Origin: Proteus columbae
GTDB taxonomy: Bacteria; Pseudomonadota; Gammaproteobacteria; Enterobacterales; Enterobacteriaceae
NCBI RefSeq assembly: GCF_002777965.1
Contig: NZ_NGVR01000002.1
Location: 62,001-126,000, forward strand
Direction of reading: 5' to 3'
DNA length: 64,000 nt
Shown here: positions 1 through 9,047 of the stretch, piece by piece
Layout of the letters: the number at the start of each line of letters is the position of its first letter
How positions within the stretch are numbered: position 1 is the first letter of the stretch
Notes under the pieces: model-generated
Database searches by the model: none
The model's input: the letters and a program-made list of their open reading frames with translations, nothing else
Told to the model about the DNA's origin: nothing
Translations under genes and position numbers: made by a program

Positions 1-31
1 AAATTAATTAAAGAATAAAAGGAATAATTTA

Positions 32-1069
32 ATGTTCAAAAATAAAGTACTTTTAATCACAGGTGGTACTGGCTCTTTTGGTAATGCTGTATTACGTCGT
101 TTTTTGAATACAGATATAAAAGAAATTCGTATATTTTCTCGTGATGAAAAAAAACAAGATGATATGCGAAAATTATTTAAATCAGATAAGTTGAAATTCT
201 ATATTGGTGATGTTAGAGATTATCAAAGTGTTGCTAATGCCATGCGTGGCGTAGATTACGTATATCATGCAGCAGCATTAAAACAAGTACCATCCTGTGA
301 ATTCTATCCACTAGAAGCAGTAAAGACTAATGTATTAGGAACAGAGAATGTATTAGAAGCTGCAATCACATTCGGAGTTAAACGTATCGTTTGTTTAAGT
401 ACAGATAAAGCCGTTTATCCAATAAATGCAATGGGTATATCAAAAGCAATGATGGAAAAAGTCATTGTTGCTAAAAGTAGAAATTTGGAACACACCAATA
501 CCACAATTTGCTGTACTAGATATGGAAATGTGATGGCATCCAGAGGATCCGTTATTCCGTTATTTATTCGACAAATCGTCAACAATGAACCAATTACTAT
601 CACTAATCCAGAAATGACCCGTTTTATGATGACATTAGATGATGCTGTAGATCTCGTGTTACATGCATTTAAAAATGGTCAAAATGGTGATATTTTCGTA
701 CAAAAAGCACCTGCAGCGACAATTAATACTCTAGTTAATGCGTTGTTAGAAATAACAGAAAAACCAGATCACAAAGTTAATATCATTGGTACTCGCCACG
801 GTGAAAAACAATTCGAAGCTTTATGCAGCCGAGAAGAAATGTTTGTTGCTCAAGAGCAAGGTAACTATTATCGAATTCCTGCTGACAATCGGGACTTGAA
901 TTATTCAAAATACTTTGAAAAAGGTGAAAGAAATTTAGCCACTATTGAAGATTATAATTCACATAATACTCAACGTTTAGATGTTAAAGGTATGAAAGAA
1001 CTTCTTAGAAAACTTGATTTCATAAGAGAAATTGAATCTGGAAATATTATTGTTCCCGAAGGTGTTTAA
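32..1069 (+). CDS. fnlA: UDP-GlcNAc 4,6-dehydratase/5-epimerase (FnlA/QnlA/CapE type)
   Basis: This cytoplasmic enzyme should start the conversion of UDP-GlcNAc into a UDP-2-acetamido-2,6-dideoxy-L-hexose for O-antigen synthesis. The 345-residue protein has the Rossmann motif GGTGSFG at residues 11-17 and, at about 124-138, a T-D-K...M-x-x-x-K active-site region. The Met replaces the usual SDR Tyr, which is typical of the CapE/WbjB/FnlA branch. An AAGGAA ribosome site precedes the ATG. The next gene begins on the base after this stop codon, so the two are in one operon. The region is clearly AT-richer than the housekeeping genes from 6 kb on, as is usual for O-antigen DNA. The family is secure. 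Whether the end product is L-FucNAc or L-QuiNAc depends on the next gene. Confidence 0.88.
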   Translation: MFKNKVLLITGGTGSFGNAVLRRFLNTDIKEIRIFSRDEKKQDDMRKLFKSDKLKFYIGDVRDYQSVANAMRGVDYVYHAAALKQVPSCEFYPLEAVKTNVLGTENVLEAAITFGVKRIVCLSTDKAVYPINAMGISKAMMEKVIVAKSRNLEHTNTTICCTRYGNVMASRGSVIPLFIRQIVNNEPITITNPEMTRFMMTLDDAVDLVLHAFKNGQNGDIFVQKAPAATINTLVNALLEITEKPDHKVNIIGTRHGEKQFEALCSREEMFVAQEQGNYYRIPADNRDLNYSKYFEKGERNLATIEDYNSHNTQRLDVKGMKELLRKLDFIREIESGNIIVPEGV

Positions 1070-1945
1070 ATGTTAAATATTTATATTTTAGGTGCCAGTG
1101 GCATGCTGGGTTATAGTATTTTCTCCAACTTATCTGAATATAAAGGTTTTAATGTTTTCGGTACAGTTAGAAATATAAAAAATAAAGGAAATTATTTTTC
1201 TGAATTCAAAAATAAAATTATAGAAGATATTGACATTTCTAATTTAGCCTCTCTTGAAAATTTATTTCAAAAAAATAAACCAGATATTGTCATTAACTGC
1301 ATTGGATTAATAAAACAACATAGTATTTCTAAACAATATATCCAAGCGATAAAAGTAAATGCTTTATTACCTCACGAATTAGCCCATATTTGTGACAAAT
1401 ATCAAGCAAAGTTAATTCATTTTTCCACAGACTGTGTTTTTGACGGAAAATCAGGTAATTATCAACAAACTGATATCCCTACAGCAACCGATCTTTATGG
1501 TAGAACCAAATACCTAGGTGAGGTCGCTTATGGAAAACATTTAACTTTACGAACATCAATTATAGGCCACGAATTATCTTCAAGCGTTAGCTTAGTAAAT
1601 TGGTTTTTAAATCAGAAAGATCAAGTAAATGGATATACTAAAGCTATTTTTTCTGGTTTTCCGACATGTTATATAGCAAAGTTGTTAGCTGAAAAAATAA
1701 TACCGAATAAAAATTTAAATGGTTTATACCATTTATCAAGTGAACCAATTGACAAATATACACTATTATCAGATATTGCGGCTATTTATCATAAAGATAT
1801 TATTATAAATCCATCGGAAGATCTTGTTATAGACCGCTCGCTTAATTCAACGCTTTTACGTGATAAGATTAATTTTACTCCACCATCATGGAATGAATTA
1901 ATCAAAGACATGTATGAAGATTACAATAAAAGGTATAAAAAGTGA
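1070..1945 (+). CDS. qnlB: RmlD-like nucleotide-sugar reductase (QnlB/WbvR type)
   Basis: The 291-residue short-chain reductase has GASGMLG at residues 8-14, an FSTDCVFDG block at 118-126 and the catalytic Y143-x3-K147. It most resembles dTDP-4-dehydrorhamnose reductases (RmlD). In the L-QuiNAc pathway (WbvB/WbvR/WbvD, QnlA/B/C) a stand-alone RmlD-like protein of this size reduces the 4-keto sugar. The L-FucNAc reductase FnlB/CapF is about 370 residues and carries an extra cupin domain, which is absent here. I therefore infer the L-RhaNAc to L-QuiNAc route, but specificity is not proven by sequence. The start follows the previous stop directly, and the end overlaps the next gene by four bases (GTGA). 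Confidence 0.72.
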   Translation: MLNIYILGASGMLGYSIFSNLSEYKGFNVFGTVRNIKNKGNYFSEFKNKIIEDIDISNLASLENLFQKNKPDIVINCIGLIKQHSISKQYIQAIKVNALLPHELAHICDKYQAKLIHFSTDCVFDGKSGNYQQTDIPTATDLYGRTKYLGEVAYGKHLTLRTSIIGHELSSSVSLVNWFLNQKDQVNGYTKAIFSGFPTCYIAKLLAEKIIPNKNLNGLYHLSSEPIDKYTLLSDIAAIYHKDIIINPSEDLVIDRSLNSTLLRDKINFTPPSWNELIKDMYEDYNKRYKK

Positions 1946-3069
1946 AAAAATTAAAGATTGCAACGATAGTAGGTACACGCCCAGAGATAATTAGATTATC
2001 GCGTATAATAAATAAATTAGATAACTATTGTGAACATATTCTTATTCATACAGGTCAAAATTATGATTATGAATTAAATCAAATATTCTTTGATGACCTA
2101 GAAATCAGAGCTCCAAATATTTTTCTTGAATGTGCGGGTTCATCTGCCGCTGAAACTATGGCTCAAGTAATCAGTAAGTCTGATAAAGTGTTTGCTGAAC
2201 TTAAACCTGATGCAATACTAATATTAGGTGATACAAATAGCGCCCTTTCTGCAATTTCAGCCAAAAGAAAGAAAATTCCCATTTTTCATATGGAGGCAGG
2301 TAATCGTTGTTTTGATCTTCGGGTTCCTGAAGAAATCAACAGAAAAATAGTTGATCATATTTCTGATGTTAATCTTCCTTACAGCGATATTGCAAGAGAA
2401 TATTTACTTCGAGAAGGAATTAGCCCTGATTTAATAGTAAAAACAGGCAGCCCTATGGATGAAGTATTAGAATTCTACAAAGATAAAATTGCATCATCTA
2501 ATATATTAAAAAATCTAAATTTATCTGCAGGACAATATTTCTTAGTCAGTATGCATAGAGAGGAAAACGTTGATTCAAAAGAAAATATAAAAAACTTTGT
2601 TGATACTTTAGATTCTCTCGCAAAAAAATACAGTTTCCCAATTATTATATCCACACACCCAAGAACAAGAAAAAAAATAGAAGAATTAAAACTATCATTT
2701 AATCCATTAGTTCATTTAATGAAGCCTTTAGGTTTTTCTGATTATGTACATCTACAAACTAAAGCTAAAGTTGTCTTAAGTGATAGTGGAACTATTACTG
2801 AAGAATCTTCAATTTTAAACTTTCCTGCCATTAATATAAGAGAGGCTCAGGAAAGACCCGAAGGTTTTGAAGAGGGTGCAGTGATGTTCACAGGAATGAA
2901 TACAGAAAGAATTTTACAAGCTATATCCATACTTGAGAACCAACCAAGAGGAAATTTACGTCTAATTAATAAAGTTAATGATTATATTGCACCAAATGTA
3001 TCTGAAAAAGTACTAAGGACTATCATTAGCTATACAGATTATGTTAATCGAGTAATATGGAAAAAGTAA
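1942..3069 (+). CDS. fnlC: UDP-N-acetyl sugar 2-epimerase, non-hydrolysing (FnlC/QnlC/WbjD)
   Basis: This 375-residue WecB-family 2-epimerase should invert C2 of the sugar nucleotide made by the two genes before it. Family motifs are GTRPE at 11-15, GDTNS at 96-100, HMEAGNRC at 116-123, PEEINRK at 129-135 and a late S-D-S-G-x3-E-E block. The start is a GTG that overlaps the upstream stop, which implies translational coupling. The reading frame overlaps the following glycosyltransferase by 13 bases. Dedicated WecB of enterobacterial common antigen is a paralogue, but the position directly after a 4,6-dehydratase and reductase argues for the FnlC/QnlC role. Confidence 0.85.
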   Translation: MKKLKIATIVGTRPEIIRLSRIINKLDNYCEHILIHTGQNYDYELNQIFFDDLEIRAPNIFLECAGSSAAETMAQVISKSDKVFAELKPDAILILGDTNSALSAISAKRKKIPIFHMEAGNRCFDLRVPEEINRKIVDHISDVNLPYSDIAREYLLREGISPDLIVKTGSPMDEVLEFYKDKIASSNILKNLNLSAGQYFLVSMHREENVDSKENIKNFVDTLDSLAKKYSFPIIISTHPRTRKKIEELKLSFNPLVHLMKPLGFSDYVHLQTKAKVVLSDSGTITEESSILNFPAINIREAQERPEGFEEGAVMFTGMNTERILQAISILENQPRGNLRLINKVNDYIAPNVSEKVLRTIISYTDYVNRVIWKK

Positions 3070-4283
3070 AACTACAGCTTGCTTTAATCATTGATGACTA
3101 TTTGCCCCACAGTACTCGAGTTGGGGCAAAGATGTTTCATGAATTAGCATTAGAGCTACAATCCCTCGGGCACCATATTACAATTATTACGCCAAACAAA
3201 GATCAATCAACTCGTTTATACATTGATAATTTAGATGGTATTTCGGTTTGGCGTTTTAAAAATGGCCCAATTAAAGATATAAAAAAAATACCTAGAGCAA
3301 TTAATGAGTCACTACTTTCTTATAATGCTTGGAAAGCAATCAAACCTTTAGTTAATAAAAATTCCTTTGATGGAATAATTTACTATTCTCCCTCCATATT
3401 TTGGGGAAATTTAGTTAATAAACTAAAGAAAAAATGTCAGTGTCCTGCCTATTTAATATTAAGGGATTTATTTCCCCAATGGATTGTTGATGCAGGTATT
3501 TTAAAACAAGGTTCATTAATCGAACAATACTTTCGTTTTTTTGAACGTTACTCCTATAAACAAGCATCAATAATAGGATTAATGTCTCAAAAGAATCTAG
3601 ACTATTTTTATAATTATGAGAAAAATAAAGATTTTAAATGTGAAATATTAAGGAATTGGGCAAATACTTCTCCAATAACTATTGAAAGTAGTAAATATAT
3701 TTCAATACGTGAATCTTTAAACTTACAAAATAAAACTATTTTCTTTTATGGTGGAAATATTGGTCATGCCCAAGATATGGGTAATTTGATGCGACTAGTA
3801 AAGAAAATGAATATATATCCTGATGCTCATTTTCTTTTTATTGGGCAAGGCGATGAAGTTGAATTAATCAAGGCATTAGCTAAAAAATGGGATTTAAATA
3901 ATTTTAGTTATTTACCTTCAGTTAACCAAGAAGAATTTAAATTAATTCTTAAAGAAATTGATATTGGTTTATTCTCATTAGCTTCTCATCATTCTGCACA
4001 TAATTTCCCAGGAAAATTACTAGGATATATGGCTAATCATATTCCTATATTAGGTAGTGTTAATGAAGGAAACGACTTACAAGAACTAGTAAATAAAGAA
4101 ATGGCAGGCTTTATTCATATAAATGGTGAAGACGATAATTTATTTGAATCAGCTAAAAAACTCTACCTTGATATAGAACTACGAAAAAAATGTGGAAATG
4201 ACGCCTATGCCTTATTATGTAAAGAATTTTCTGTTACCTCAATAGCAGAAACAATTGTAACTAGGCTAAGGTTATTAGAATGA
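3057..4283 (+). CDS. wbuB: GT4 glycosyltransferase, WbuB family
   Basis: The 408-residue cytoplasmic transferase has the two-Rossmann-domain pattern of GT4 enzymes. In other O-antigen clusters WbuB/WbjE proteins lie directly after fnlA-fnlB-fnlC and are thought to add the L-FucNAc or L-QuiNAc unit made by those genes, probably onto an undecaprenyl-linked acceptor. The coding frame starts inside the end of the 2-epimerase gene and ends in an ATGA overlap with the cupin gene, so this is a tightly packed operon. The function is assigned from family resemblance and gene order. The acceptor sugar cannot be read from the sequence. Confidence 0.78.
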   Translation: MEKVKLQLALIIDDYLPHSTRVGAKMFHELALELQSLGHHITIITPNKDQSTRLYIDNLDGISVWRFKNGPIKDIKKIPRAINESLLSYNAWKAIKPLVNKNSFDGIIYYSPSIFWGNLVNKLKKKCQCPAYLILRDLFPQWIVDAGILKQGSLIEQYFRFFERYSYKQASIIGLMSQKNLDYFYNYEKNKDFKCEILRNWANTSPITIESSKYISIRESLNLQNKTIFFYGGNIGHAQDMGNLMRLVKKMNIYPDAHFLFIGQGDEVELIKALAKKWDLNNFSYLPSVNQEEFKLILKEIDIGLFSLASHHSAHNFPGKLLGYMANHIPILGSVNEGNDLQELVNKEMAGFIHINGEDDNLFESAKKLYLDIELRKKCGNDAYALLCKEFSVTSIAETIVTRLRLLE

Positions 4284-4681
4284 AATATATAGATAAAGTA
4301 TCATTAGATAACTTATATAACGAAGCAGAGAAATCAGAAAGGCTACGTTCCCATTTATTATTACATAAATCCCATGAAGACAAAGTACAACGTCTACTGA
4401 TTGCTTTAGTGAAAGGTAGCTATGTTGAACCACATTATCACGAATTGTCTCATCAATGGGAAATGTTTGTTATTTTAGAAGGAAAAGTCGAAATTACTTT
4501 GTATGATCATATGGGTTCAATAATAGAAAATTTTTTAGCAGGAGAAAATACTGACATCTCCATTGTTAACTTAGAACCAAATGAAGTACATAGTATTAAA
4601 TGTATTTCCCCACAAGCATTAATGCTAGAAGTAAAAGAAGGTCCTTTTGATCCTAATTATGCTAAAAAATTCTTAATTTAA
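4280..4681 (+). CDS. wbuC: WbuC family cupin metalloprotein
   Basis: This 133-residue protein is a single-domain cupin. Candidate metal ligands are H52, H54 and E61 in the P-H-x-H...W-E-M block and H104 in the second motif. Genes of this kind close fnl/qnl modules in several O-antigen clusters and carry the name wbuC, but no enzymatic role is established to my knowledge. The reductase FnlB/CapF has a fused C-terminal cupin that the reductase here lacks, so a separate cupin in the same operon is suggestive, though WbuC also occurs beside full-length FnlB. The start overlaps wbuB by four bases. The DNA is as AT-rich as the rest of the module. Confidence 0.82.
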   Translation: MKYIDKVSLDNLYNEAEKSERLRSHLLLHKSHEDKVQRLLIALVKGSYVEPHYHELSHQWEMFVILEGKVEITLYDHMGSIIENFLAGENTDISIVNLEPNEVHSIKCISPQALMLEVKEGPFDPNYAKKFLI

Positions 4682-4741
4682 TAGATCCACTTACTATTTA
4701 TAATATACCTATAAAATTAGGTTAATCTTAAAGGTCTATTT

Positions 4742-5908
4742 ATGAAAATCACCATATCCGGAACCGGCTATGTCGGTCTATCTAACGGAATACTTCTTTC
4801 CCAAAACAACAAAGTTGTTGCGTTAGATATCAATAAAGAAAAAGTTGAATTACTGAATAAAAAAATCTCTCCAATTACAGATAAAGAAATTGAAGAGTTT
4901 TTAGCAACCAAAGAGCTCGACTTTACAGCAACATTAGATAAAGAATTCGCTTATAAAGATGCGGATTTTGTTATCATTGCAACGCCAACCGATTACGATC
5001 CTAAAACAAACTATTTCAACACCTCTTCTGTAGAGTCTGTGATCCGTGATGTTTTAGAATATAATCCCAATACCACAATGATTATTAAATCAACAATTCC
5101 TGTTGGTTTTACCAAAGAAATGAGAGAGAAATATAATACCAATAATATTATTTTTTCTCCTGAATTCTTACGTGAAGGTCGTGCGCTTTACGATAACTTA
5201 TACCCTTCTCGTATTGTGATTGGCGAGCAATCAGAAAGAGCACAAAAATTTGCTGACCTTTTACAACAAGGCGCATTAAAGAAAGATATTGATGTTCTTT
5301 TTACTGATTCCACAGAAGCGGAAGCGATTAAATTATTTGCTAATACTTATCTCGCACTGCGTGTTGCTTACTTTAATGAGCTAGACAGCTATGCCGAATC
5401 TTATGGACTGAACTCAAGACAAATCATTGAAGGTGTCTGCTTAGATCCGCGTATTGGTAATCATTATAATAATCCATCATTCGGTTACGGTGGTTACTGC
5501 TTACCAAAAGATACAAAGCAGCTGTTAGCAAACTACGACTCTGTACCTAATAATATTATTAGTGCAATCGTTGAAGCTAACCGCACACGTAAAGACTTTA
5601 TTGCAGACTCTATTATCGCAAAATCACCCAAAATCGTGGGTGTTTATCGTTTAATTATGAAATCTGGCTCCGATAATTTCCGCTCATCTTCAATCCAAGG
5701 CATTATGAAACGAATCAAAGCCAAAGGCATTGAAGTGGTGATTTATGAACCAGAAATGAAAGAAGATACTTTCTTTAATTCAAGATTGATCCGTGATTTA
5801 AATGAGTTCAAAGCTATGTCTGATGTCATTATTACTAATAGAATGTCATCAGTGCTAAACGATGTTGAAGAAAAAGTTTATACTCGTGACCTCTTTGGTA
5901 ACGATTAA
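4742..5908 (+). CDS. ugd: UDP-glucose 6-dehydrogenase
   Basis: Ugd oxidises UDP-glucose twice with NAD to UDP-glucuronate, a precursor of acidic surface polysaccharides, of UDP-GalA for the LPS core, and of aminoarabinose on lipid A. The 388-residue protein has the NAD motif GTGYVG at 7-12 and the catalytic cysteine at C253 in the [10 protein letters not shown] motif. Length and motifs match the short enterobacterial form. An AAAGG ribosome site precedes the ATG. The gene follows wbuC after 60 bases and is less AT-rich than the O-antigen genes. It looks like the border gene of the cluster. The locally encoded WabG probably uses UDP-GalA derived from this product. Confidence 0.95.
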   Translation: MKITISGTGYVGLSNGILLSQNNKVVALDINKEKVELLNKKISPITDKEIEEFLATKELDFTATLDKEFAYKDADFVIIATPTDYDPKTNYFNTSSVESVIRDVLEYNPNTTMIIKSTIPVGFTKEMREKYNTNNIIFSPEFLREGRALYDNLYPSRIVIGEQSERAQKFADLLQQGALKKDIDVLFTDSTEAEAIKLFANTYLALRVAYFNELDSYAESYGLNSRQIIEGVCLDPRIGNHYNNPSFGYGGYCLPKDTKQLLANYDSVPNNIISAIVEANRTRKDFIADSIIAKSPKIVGVYRLIMKSGSDNFRSSSIQGIMKRIKAKGIEVVIYEPEMKEDTFFNSRLIRDLNEFKAMSDVIITNRMSSVLNDVEEKVYTRDLFGND

Positions 5909-5919
5909 ATCGATTTCAT

Positions 5920-6423
5920 ATGCTCAATATCGTCTTATTTGAACCCGAAATTCCACCGAATACGGGTAATATTATTCGCCTGTGTGCTAACACAGGCTTT
6001 CATCTTCATTTGATCCAACCACTGGGTTTCACTTGGGATGATAAACGCCTACGCCGTGCAGGGCTTGATTATCGTGAGTTTGCTGATATTAAACAGCATC
6101 ACGATTACTATGCTTTTTTAGAAAGTGAAGGTTTAAATCCTGATAATGCACAATCGCCGACAGGTGCGCGTGTATTTGCGTTAACGACAAAAGGGACACC
6201 AGCACATAGTAATGTGAGCTATCAAGATGGAGATTATCTCCTGTTTGGGCCTGAAACTCGCGGTTTACCGCCTTATGTGTTGGATAATATGCCAACACAA
6301 CAGAAAATCAGAGTTCCAATGCTTGCCGATAGCCGTAGTATGAACCTGTCAAATACAGTTGCCGTTGTAGTTTTCGAGGCATGGCGTCAACTAGGTTATC
6401 CTGGTGCATTGTTAAGAGACTGA
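5920..6423 (+). CDS. trmL: tRNA (cytidine/uridine-34 2'-O)-methyltransferase TrmL
   Basis: TrmL (YibK) methylates the ribose of the wobble nucleotide 34 in tRNA-Leu isoacceptors, using S-adenosylmethionine. The 167-residue protein is a minimal SPOUT methyltransferase. It opens with the N-terminal P-E-I-P-x-N-T-G-N block and ends with the knot motifs L-F-G-P-E-T-R-G-L and S-x-N-L-S-N-T. It starts 11 bases after ugd and is followed by an intrinsic terminator shared with the convergent acyltransferase gene. It belongs to the conserved trmL-cysE-gpsA-secB neighbourhood that borders Proteus O-antigen clusters. Confidence 0.95.
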   Translation: MLNIVLFEPEIPPNTGNIIRLCANTGFHLHLIQPLGFTWDDKRLRRAGLDYREFADIKQHHDYYAFLESEGLNPDNAQSPTGARVFALTTKGTPAHSNVSYQDGDYLLFGPETRGLPPYVLDNMPTQQKIRVPMLADSRSMNLSNTVAVVVFEAWRQLGYPGALLRD

Positions 6424-6428
6424 AATGT

Positions 6429-6467
6429 AAAAAGCGCTGATCATAAATAATGAGCAAGCGCTTTTTT
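6429..6467. terminator. Bidirectional intrinsic terminator between trmL and the acyltransferase gene
   Basis: The arms AAAAAGCGCT and AGCGCTTTTTT form a hairpin with a T-run on both strands, between convergent genes. An inner TCA/TGA pairing lengthens the stem. Confidence 0.85.
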
Positions 6468-6495
6468 AATTTTAAATGACTACCATTTTAATTTA

Positions 6496-7053
6496 TTACA
6501 TTGAGGGTTGTTTTATTTCGGCAACGACTTTTGTAATATAGCGACACCCTTCTCCCACATCCTTTAATACTAATGCGTGAGCACCAATTACCGCATTATC
6601 GCCTATCTCAATCTCTCCGCCAATAATCGATGAGTTACAGCCAATATAAACGTTATTACCAACTCGAATATCCGCTTTACCATTCTTCTCTTTTACACCA
6701 ATTGTTACGCCTTGCATTAAAGTCACATTTTCACCTAACTGACAGTAATTAGTCAGTACAATCCCTATGGGATGAGGTAATGAAAGACCTTTTCCTATAC
6801 GAGTTCTTAGTGAGATATCGTTGCAATACTTACGATTATTGTTAGCACCAATGCGAGTGCCTAATTTTTTAATGAAGCGATTGTTAGAGAAATAAAAGAA
6901 TTGTGCAACACGCCACCAAAAAAGATAACGTGAACGTTGGCAGAAAAATACGCGGTGAAAAAGTCTTATCCAACTAAAAGGCTTGTTATCACCGATATAT
7001 TCAGCGTGTAAACAAGCCTTAAGTTCAGAAAGTGTAACTTCTGTTAATGCCAT
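6496..7053 (-). CDS. CysE-like left-handed beta-helix acyltransferase
   Basis: The 185-residue protein has hexapeptide repeats in its C-terminal half (about residues 85-175) with the serine-acetyltransferase-like block L-P-H-P-I-G-I-V. It probably transfers an acetyl group from acetyl-CoA. It is much shorter than CysE and lacks the CysE N-terminal helical domain. Its ATG overlaps the cysE stop by one base, so translation is probably coupled to cysE. The gene sits between cysE and the O-antigen cluster. It could be a second serine acetyltransferase or a sugar O-acetyltransferase recruited to LPS; the sequence does not decide. The acceptor is unknown. Confidence 0.75.
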   Translation of the reverse strand: MALTEVTLSELKACLHAEYIGDNKPFSWIRLFHRVFFCQRSRYLFWWRVAQFFYFSNNRFIKKLGTRIGANNNRKYCNDISLRTRIGKGLSLPHPIGIVLTNYCQLGENVTLMQGVTIGVKEKNGKADIRVGNNVYIGCNSSIIGGEIEIGDNAVIGAHALVLKDVGEGCRYITKVVAEIKQPSM

Positions 7054-7874
7054 TAAATCCCATCACCACATTCAAAACCAGGCACCACACCATTAAAGTG
7101 TTGATCCATATCGAGTGAAGGTTTGTCGCTCGTCGGTTTCCCCACAATGCGAGCGGGAACACCAGCAACCGTGGTATGTGCAGGAACTTCATGTAATACC
7201 ACAGATCCTGCACCAATTTTAGCACCACGACCAATCTCGATATTGCCAAGTATTTTAGCACCCGCACCAATCATTACACCTTCGCGTACTTTAGGATGGC
7301 GATCGCCACAGGTTTTACCTGTTCCGCCTAAAGTCACAGATTGTAAAATAGAAACATCATTCTCTACGATAGCGGTCTCACCAATCACAATACCCGTTGC
7401 ATGATCGAGCATAATACCGTGTCCAATGCGGGCTGCTGGATGAATATCGACACCAAAAGTAACAGATATTTGATTTTGTAGGTAAATAGCAAGTGCTTTA
7501 CGATCTTGGTTCCATAGCCAATGAGCAATACGATAAGCTTGCAATGCATGGAAACCTTTTAAATAAAGCAGGGGTGTGGAGTATTTATCAACTGCGGGGT
7601 CACGTAAACGAACGGCAGAAATATCATAAGCTGCACATTCAATCATAGAAGCATCACTACGATATGCTTCTTCAACAATTTCACGTACTGCAATCGCAGG
7701 CATAGTTTGAGTTGCTAGCTTGTTTGCCAACATATAACTTAAGGCACTGCCTAAATTTTCATGCTTGAGTAATGTCGCATGGAAGAAGCTTGCCAAAATC
7801 GGCTCGCAATCTGCCAAACATTTTGCTTCATTTTTAATATGATCCCAGACTTTTTTTAGTTCTTCTAGCGACAT
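7053..7874 (-). CDS. cysE: Serine O-acetyltransferase
   Basis: CysE makes O-acetylserine from serine and acetyl-CoA, the first step of cysteine synthesis. It forms hexamers and is feedback-inhibited by cysteine in enteric bacteria. The 273-residue protein has the alpha-helical N-terminal domain, then hexapeptide repeats containing DIHPA and the catalytic D-H-A-T-G motif, and the C-terminal tail thought to contact cysteine synthase. I chose the ATG at 7874 because it gives the same length as E. coli CysE. An in-frame ATG four codons upstream (7886) is the alternative. A perfect inverted repeat lies just upstream. Confidence 0.96.
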   Translation of the reverse strand: MSLEELKKVWDHIKNEAKCLADCEPILASFFHATLLKHENLGSALSYMLANKLATQTMPAIAVREIVEEAYRSDASMIECAAYDISAVRLRDPAVDKYSTPLLYLKGFHALQAYRIAHWLWNQDRKALAIYLQNQISVTFGVDIHPAARIGHGIMLDHATGIVIGETAIVENDVSILQSVTLGGTGKTCGDRHPKVREGVMIGAGAKILGNIEIGRGAKIGAGSVVLHEVPAHTTVAGVPARIVGKPTSDKPSLDMDQHFNGVVPGFECGDGI

Positions 7875-7898
7875 ACTCACTCTCATTCTTTTTACATT

Positions 7899-7924
7899 GA
7901 AGCCTAAGTAGATACTTAGGCTTC
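7899..7924. repeat. Perfect 12-bp inverted repeat between gpsA and cysE
   Basis: GAAGCCTAAGTA is followed by GA and then its exact reverse complement. It lies 25 bases upstream of the cysE start and about 105 bases downstream of gpsA. It could be a terminator, although no clean T-run follows on either strand, or a transcript hairpin that sets cysE read-through. Confidence 0.6.
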
Positions 7925-7974
7925 TTATGTTTAAAACCGAAACAGATATCTTAAATCGATATTTTGATCTAACA

Positions 7975-7999
7975 CCTTAAGCCAATGCCTTAAGCTAAT
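7975..7999. repeat. Tandem direct repeat CCTTAAGCYAAT in the gpsA-cysE gap
   Basis: Two copies of a 12-base unit (CCTTAAGCCAAT and CCTTAAGCTAAT) are separated by one base. They lie about 100-125 bases upstream of cysE on its promoter side. Paired direct repeats can be activator sites, but no regulator is indicated. Confidence 0.4.
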
Positions 8000-8030
8000 A
8001 CATCAAAACAAGCAATTGTCTAAAATAGAC

Positions 8031-9047
8031 TTAGAAAAGATTGCTGTCTATCTCATCTTTCGTTGCACGGCCTAATAAAGATAATGCCGCTTCTTTGGCG
8101 TCTTTATGCTGATATAAAATTTGGTAGATCTGCTCCGTGATAGGCATTTCAACACCGACTTGTTCTGCTAATGCACGAACTTCTTTGGTATTGCGATAAC
8201 CTTCGACTACCTGCCCGATTTTCTCTTGGGCCGTATCAACATCTAAACCTTGACCTAGCATCATACCGAATCGACGATTACGAGATTGGTTATCTGTACA
8301 GGTTAAGACTAAATCACCTAACCCTGCCATTCCCATAAAGGTTGCGGCATCAGCACCTAAAGCCTTACCTAGGCGGCTCATCTCAGCAAGACCACGGGTA
8401 ATAAGCGCTGTACGTGCATTAGCGCCAAAGCCCATACCATCAGACATACCCGCGCCAATAGCAATCACGTTTTTTACCGCACCACCCAGTTGAACACCAA
8501 TAAAGTCAGGGTTTTTATAAACACGGAAGCTTTTGCCACAATGAAAAAGCTGCTGTAGCTCTTCAGAGAAGGTATTGTCCGTTGATGCCACAGAAATTGC
8601 AGTAGGTAATCCCGCAGCAAGTTCTTTAGCAAAAGTAGGACCGGATATAACTGCTAACGGGATTTCATTACCTAATACTTCACGCGCTACATCTTGCAAC
8701 AAGCGACCAGTATGAGCCTCAAGTCCTTTTGTCGCCCAAACAACACGTGCATCCTGACGTAAAAAGGGGTTGATTTGTTGTAATACCTCACCAAAAACAT
8801 GACTTGGGATCACAACCAGAATATTACGGCTGGCTTCAATCGCTTTTTGCAAAGAAGCTTCCATGTATAAACTATCAGGAAAAGAAACATCGGGCAGAAA
8901 TGCCTGATTACAGCGTGCTTGTTGTAACGCAGAAACATGCTCAGGGTCGTGCCCCCAAAGCACAACATCATGCCCATTGCGCGCCAAGGTAATCGCTAAA
9001 GCGGTGCCGTATGAACCGGCACCGATAACTGTCATAGAAGCGTTCAT
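8031..9047 (-). CDS. gpsA: Glycerol-3-phosphate dehydrogenase [NAD(P)+]
   Basis: GpsA reduces dihydroxyacetone phosphate to sn-glycerol 3-phosphate, the backbone of all membrane phospholipids. The 338-residue cytoplasmic protein has the dinucleotide motif GAGSYG at 9-14. It also has the substrate-binding region with the G-G-A-V-K-N catalytic-lysine motif and the G-L-G-D-L block. Length matches the family. Its start codon overlaps the secB stop by one base (TAATG), so secB and gpsA are co-translated as in other enterobacteria. Confidence 0.97.
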   Translation of the reverse strand: MNASMTVIGAGSYGTALAITLARNGHDVVLWGHDPEHVSALQQARCNQAFLPDVSFPDSLYMEASLQKAIEASRNILVVIPSHVFGEVLQQINPFLRQDARVVWATKGLEAHTGRLLQDVAREVLGNEIPLAVISGPTFAKELAAGLPTAISVASTDNTFSEELQQLFHCGKSFRVYKNPDFIGVQLGGAVKNVIAIGAGMSDGMGFGANARTALITRGLAEMSRLGKALGADAATFMGMAGLGDLVLTCTDNQSRNRRFGMMLGQGLDVDTAQEKIGQVVEGYRNTKEVRALAEQVGVEMPITEQIYQILYQHKDAKEAALSLLGRATKDEIDSNLF

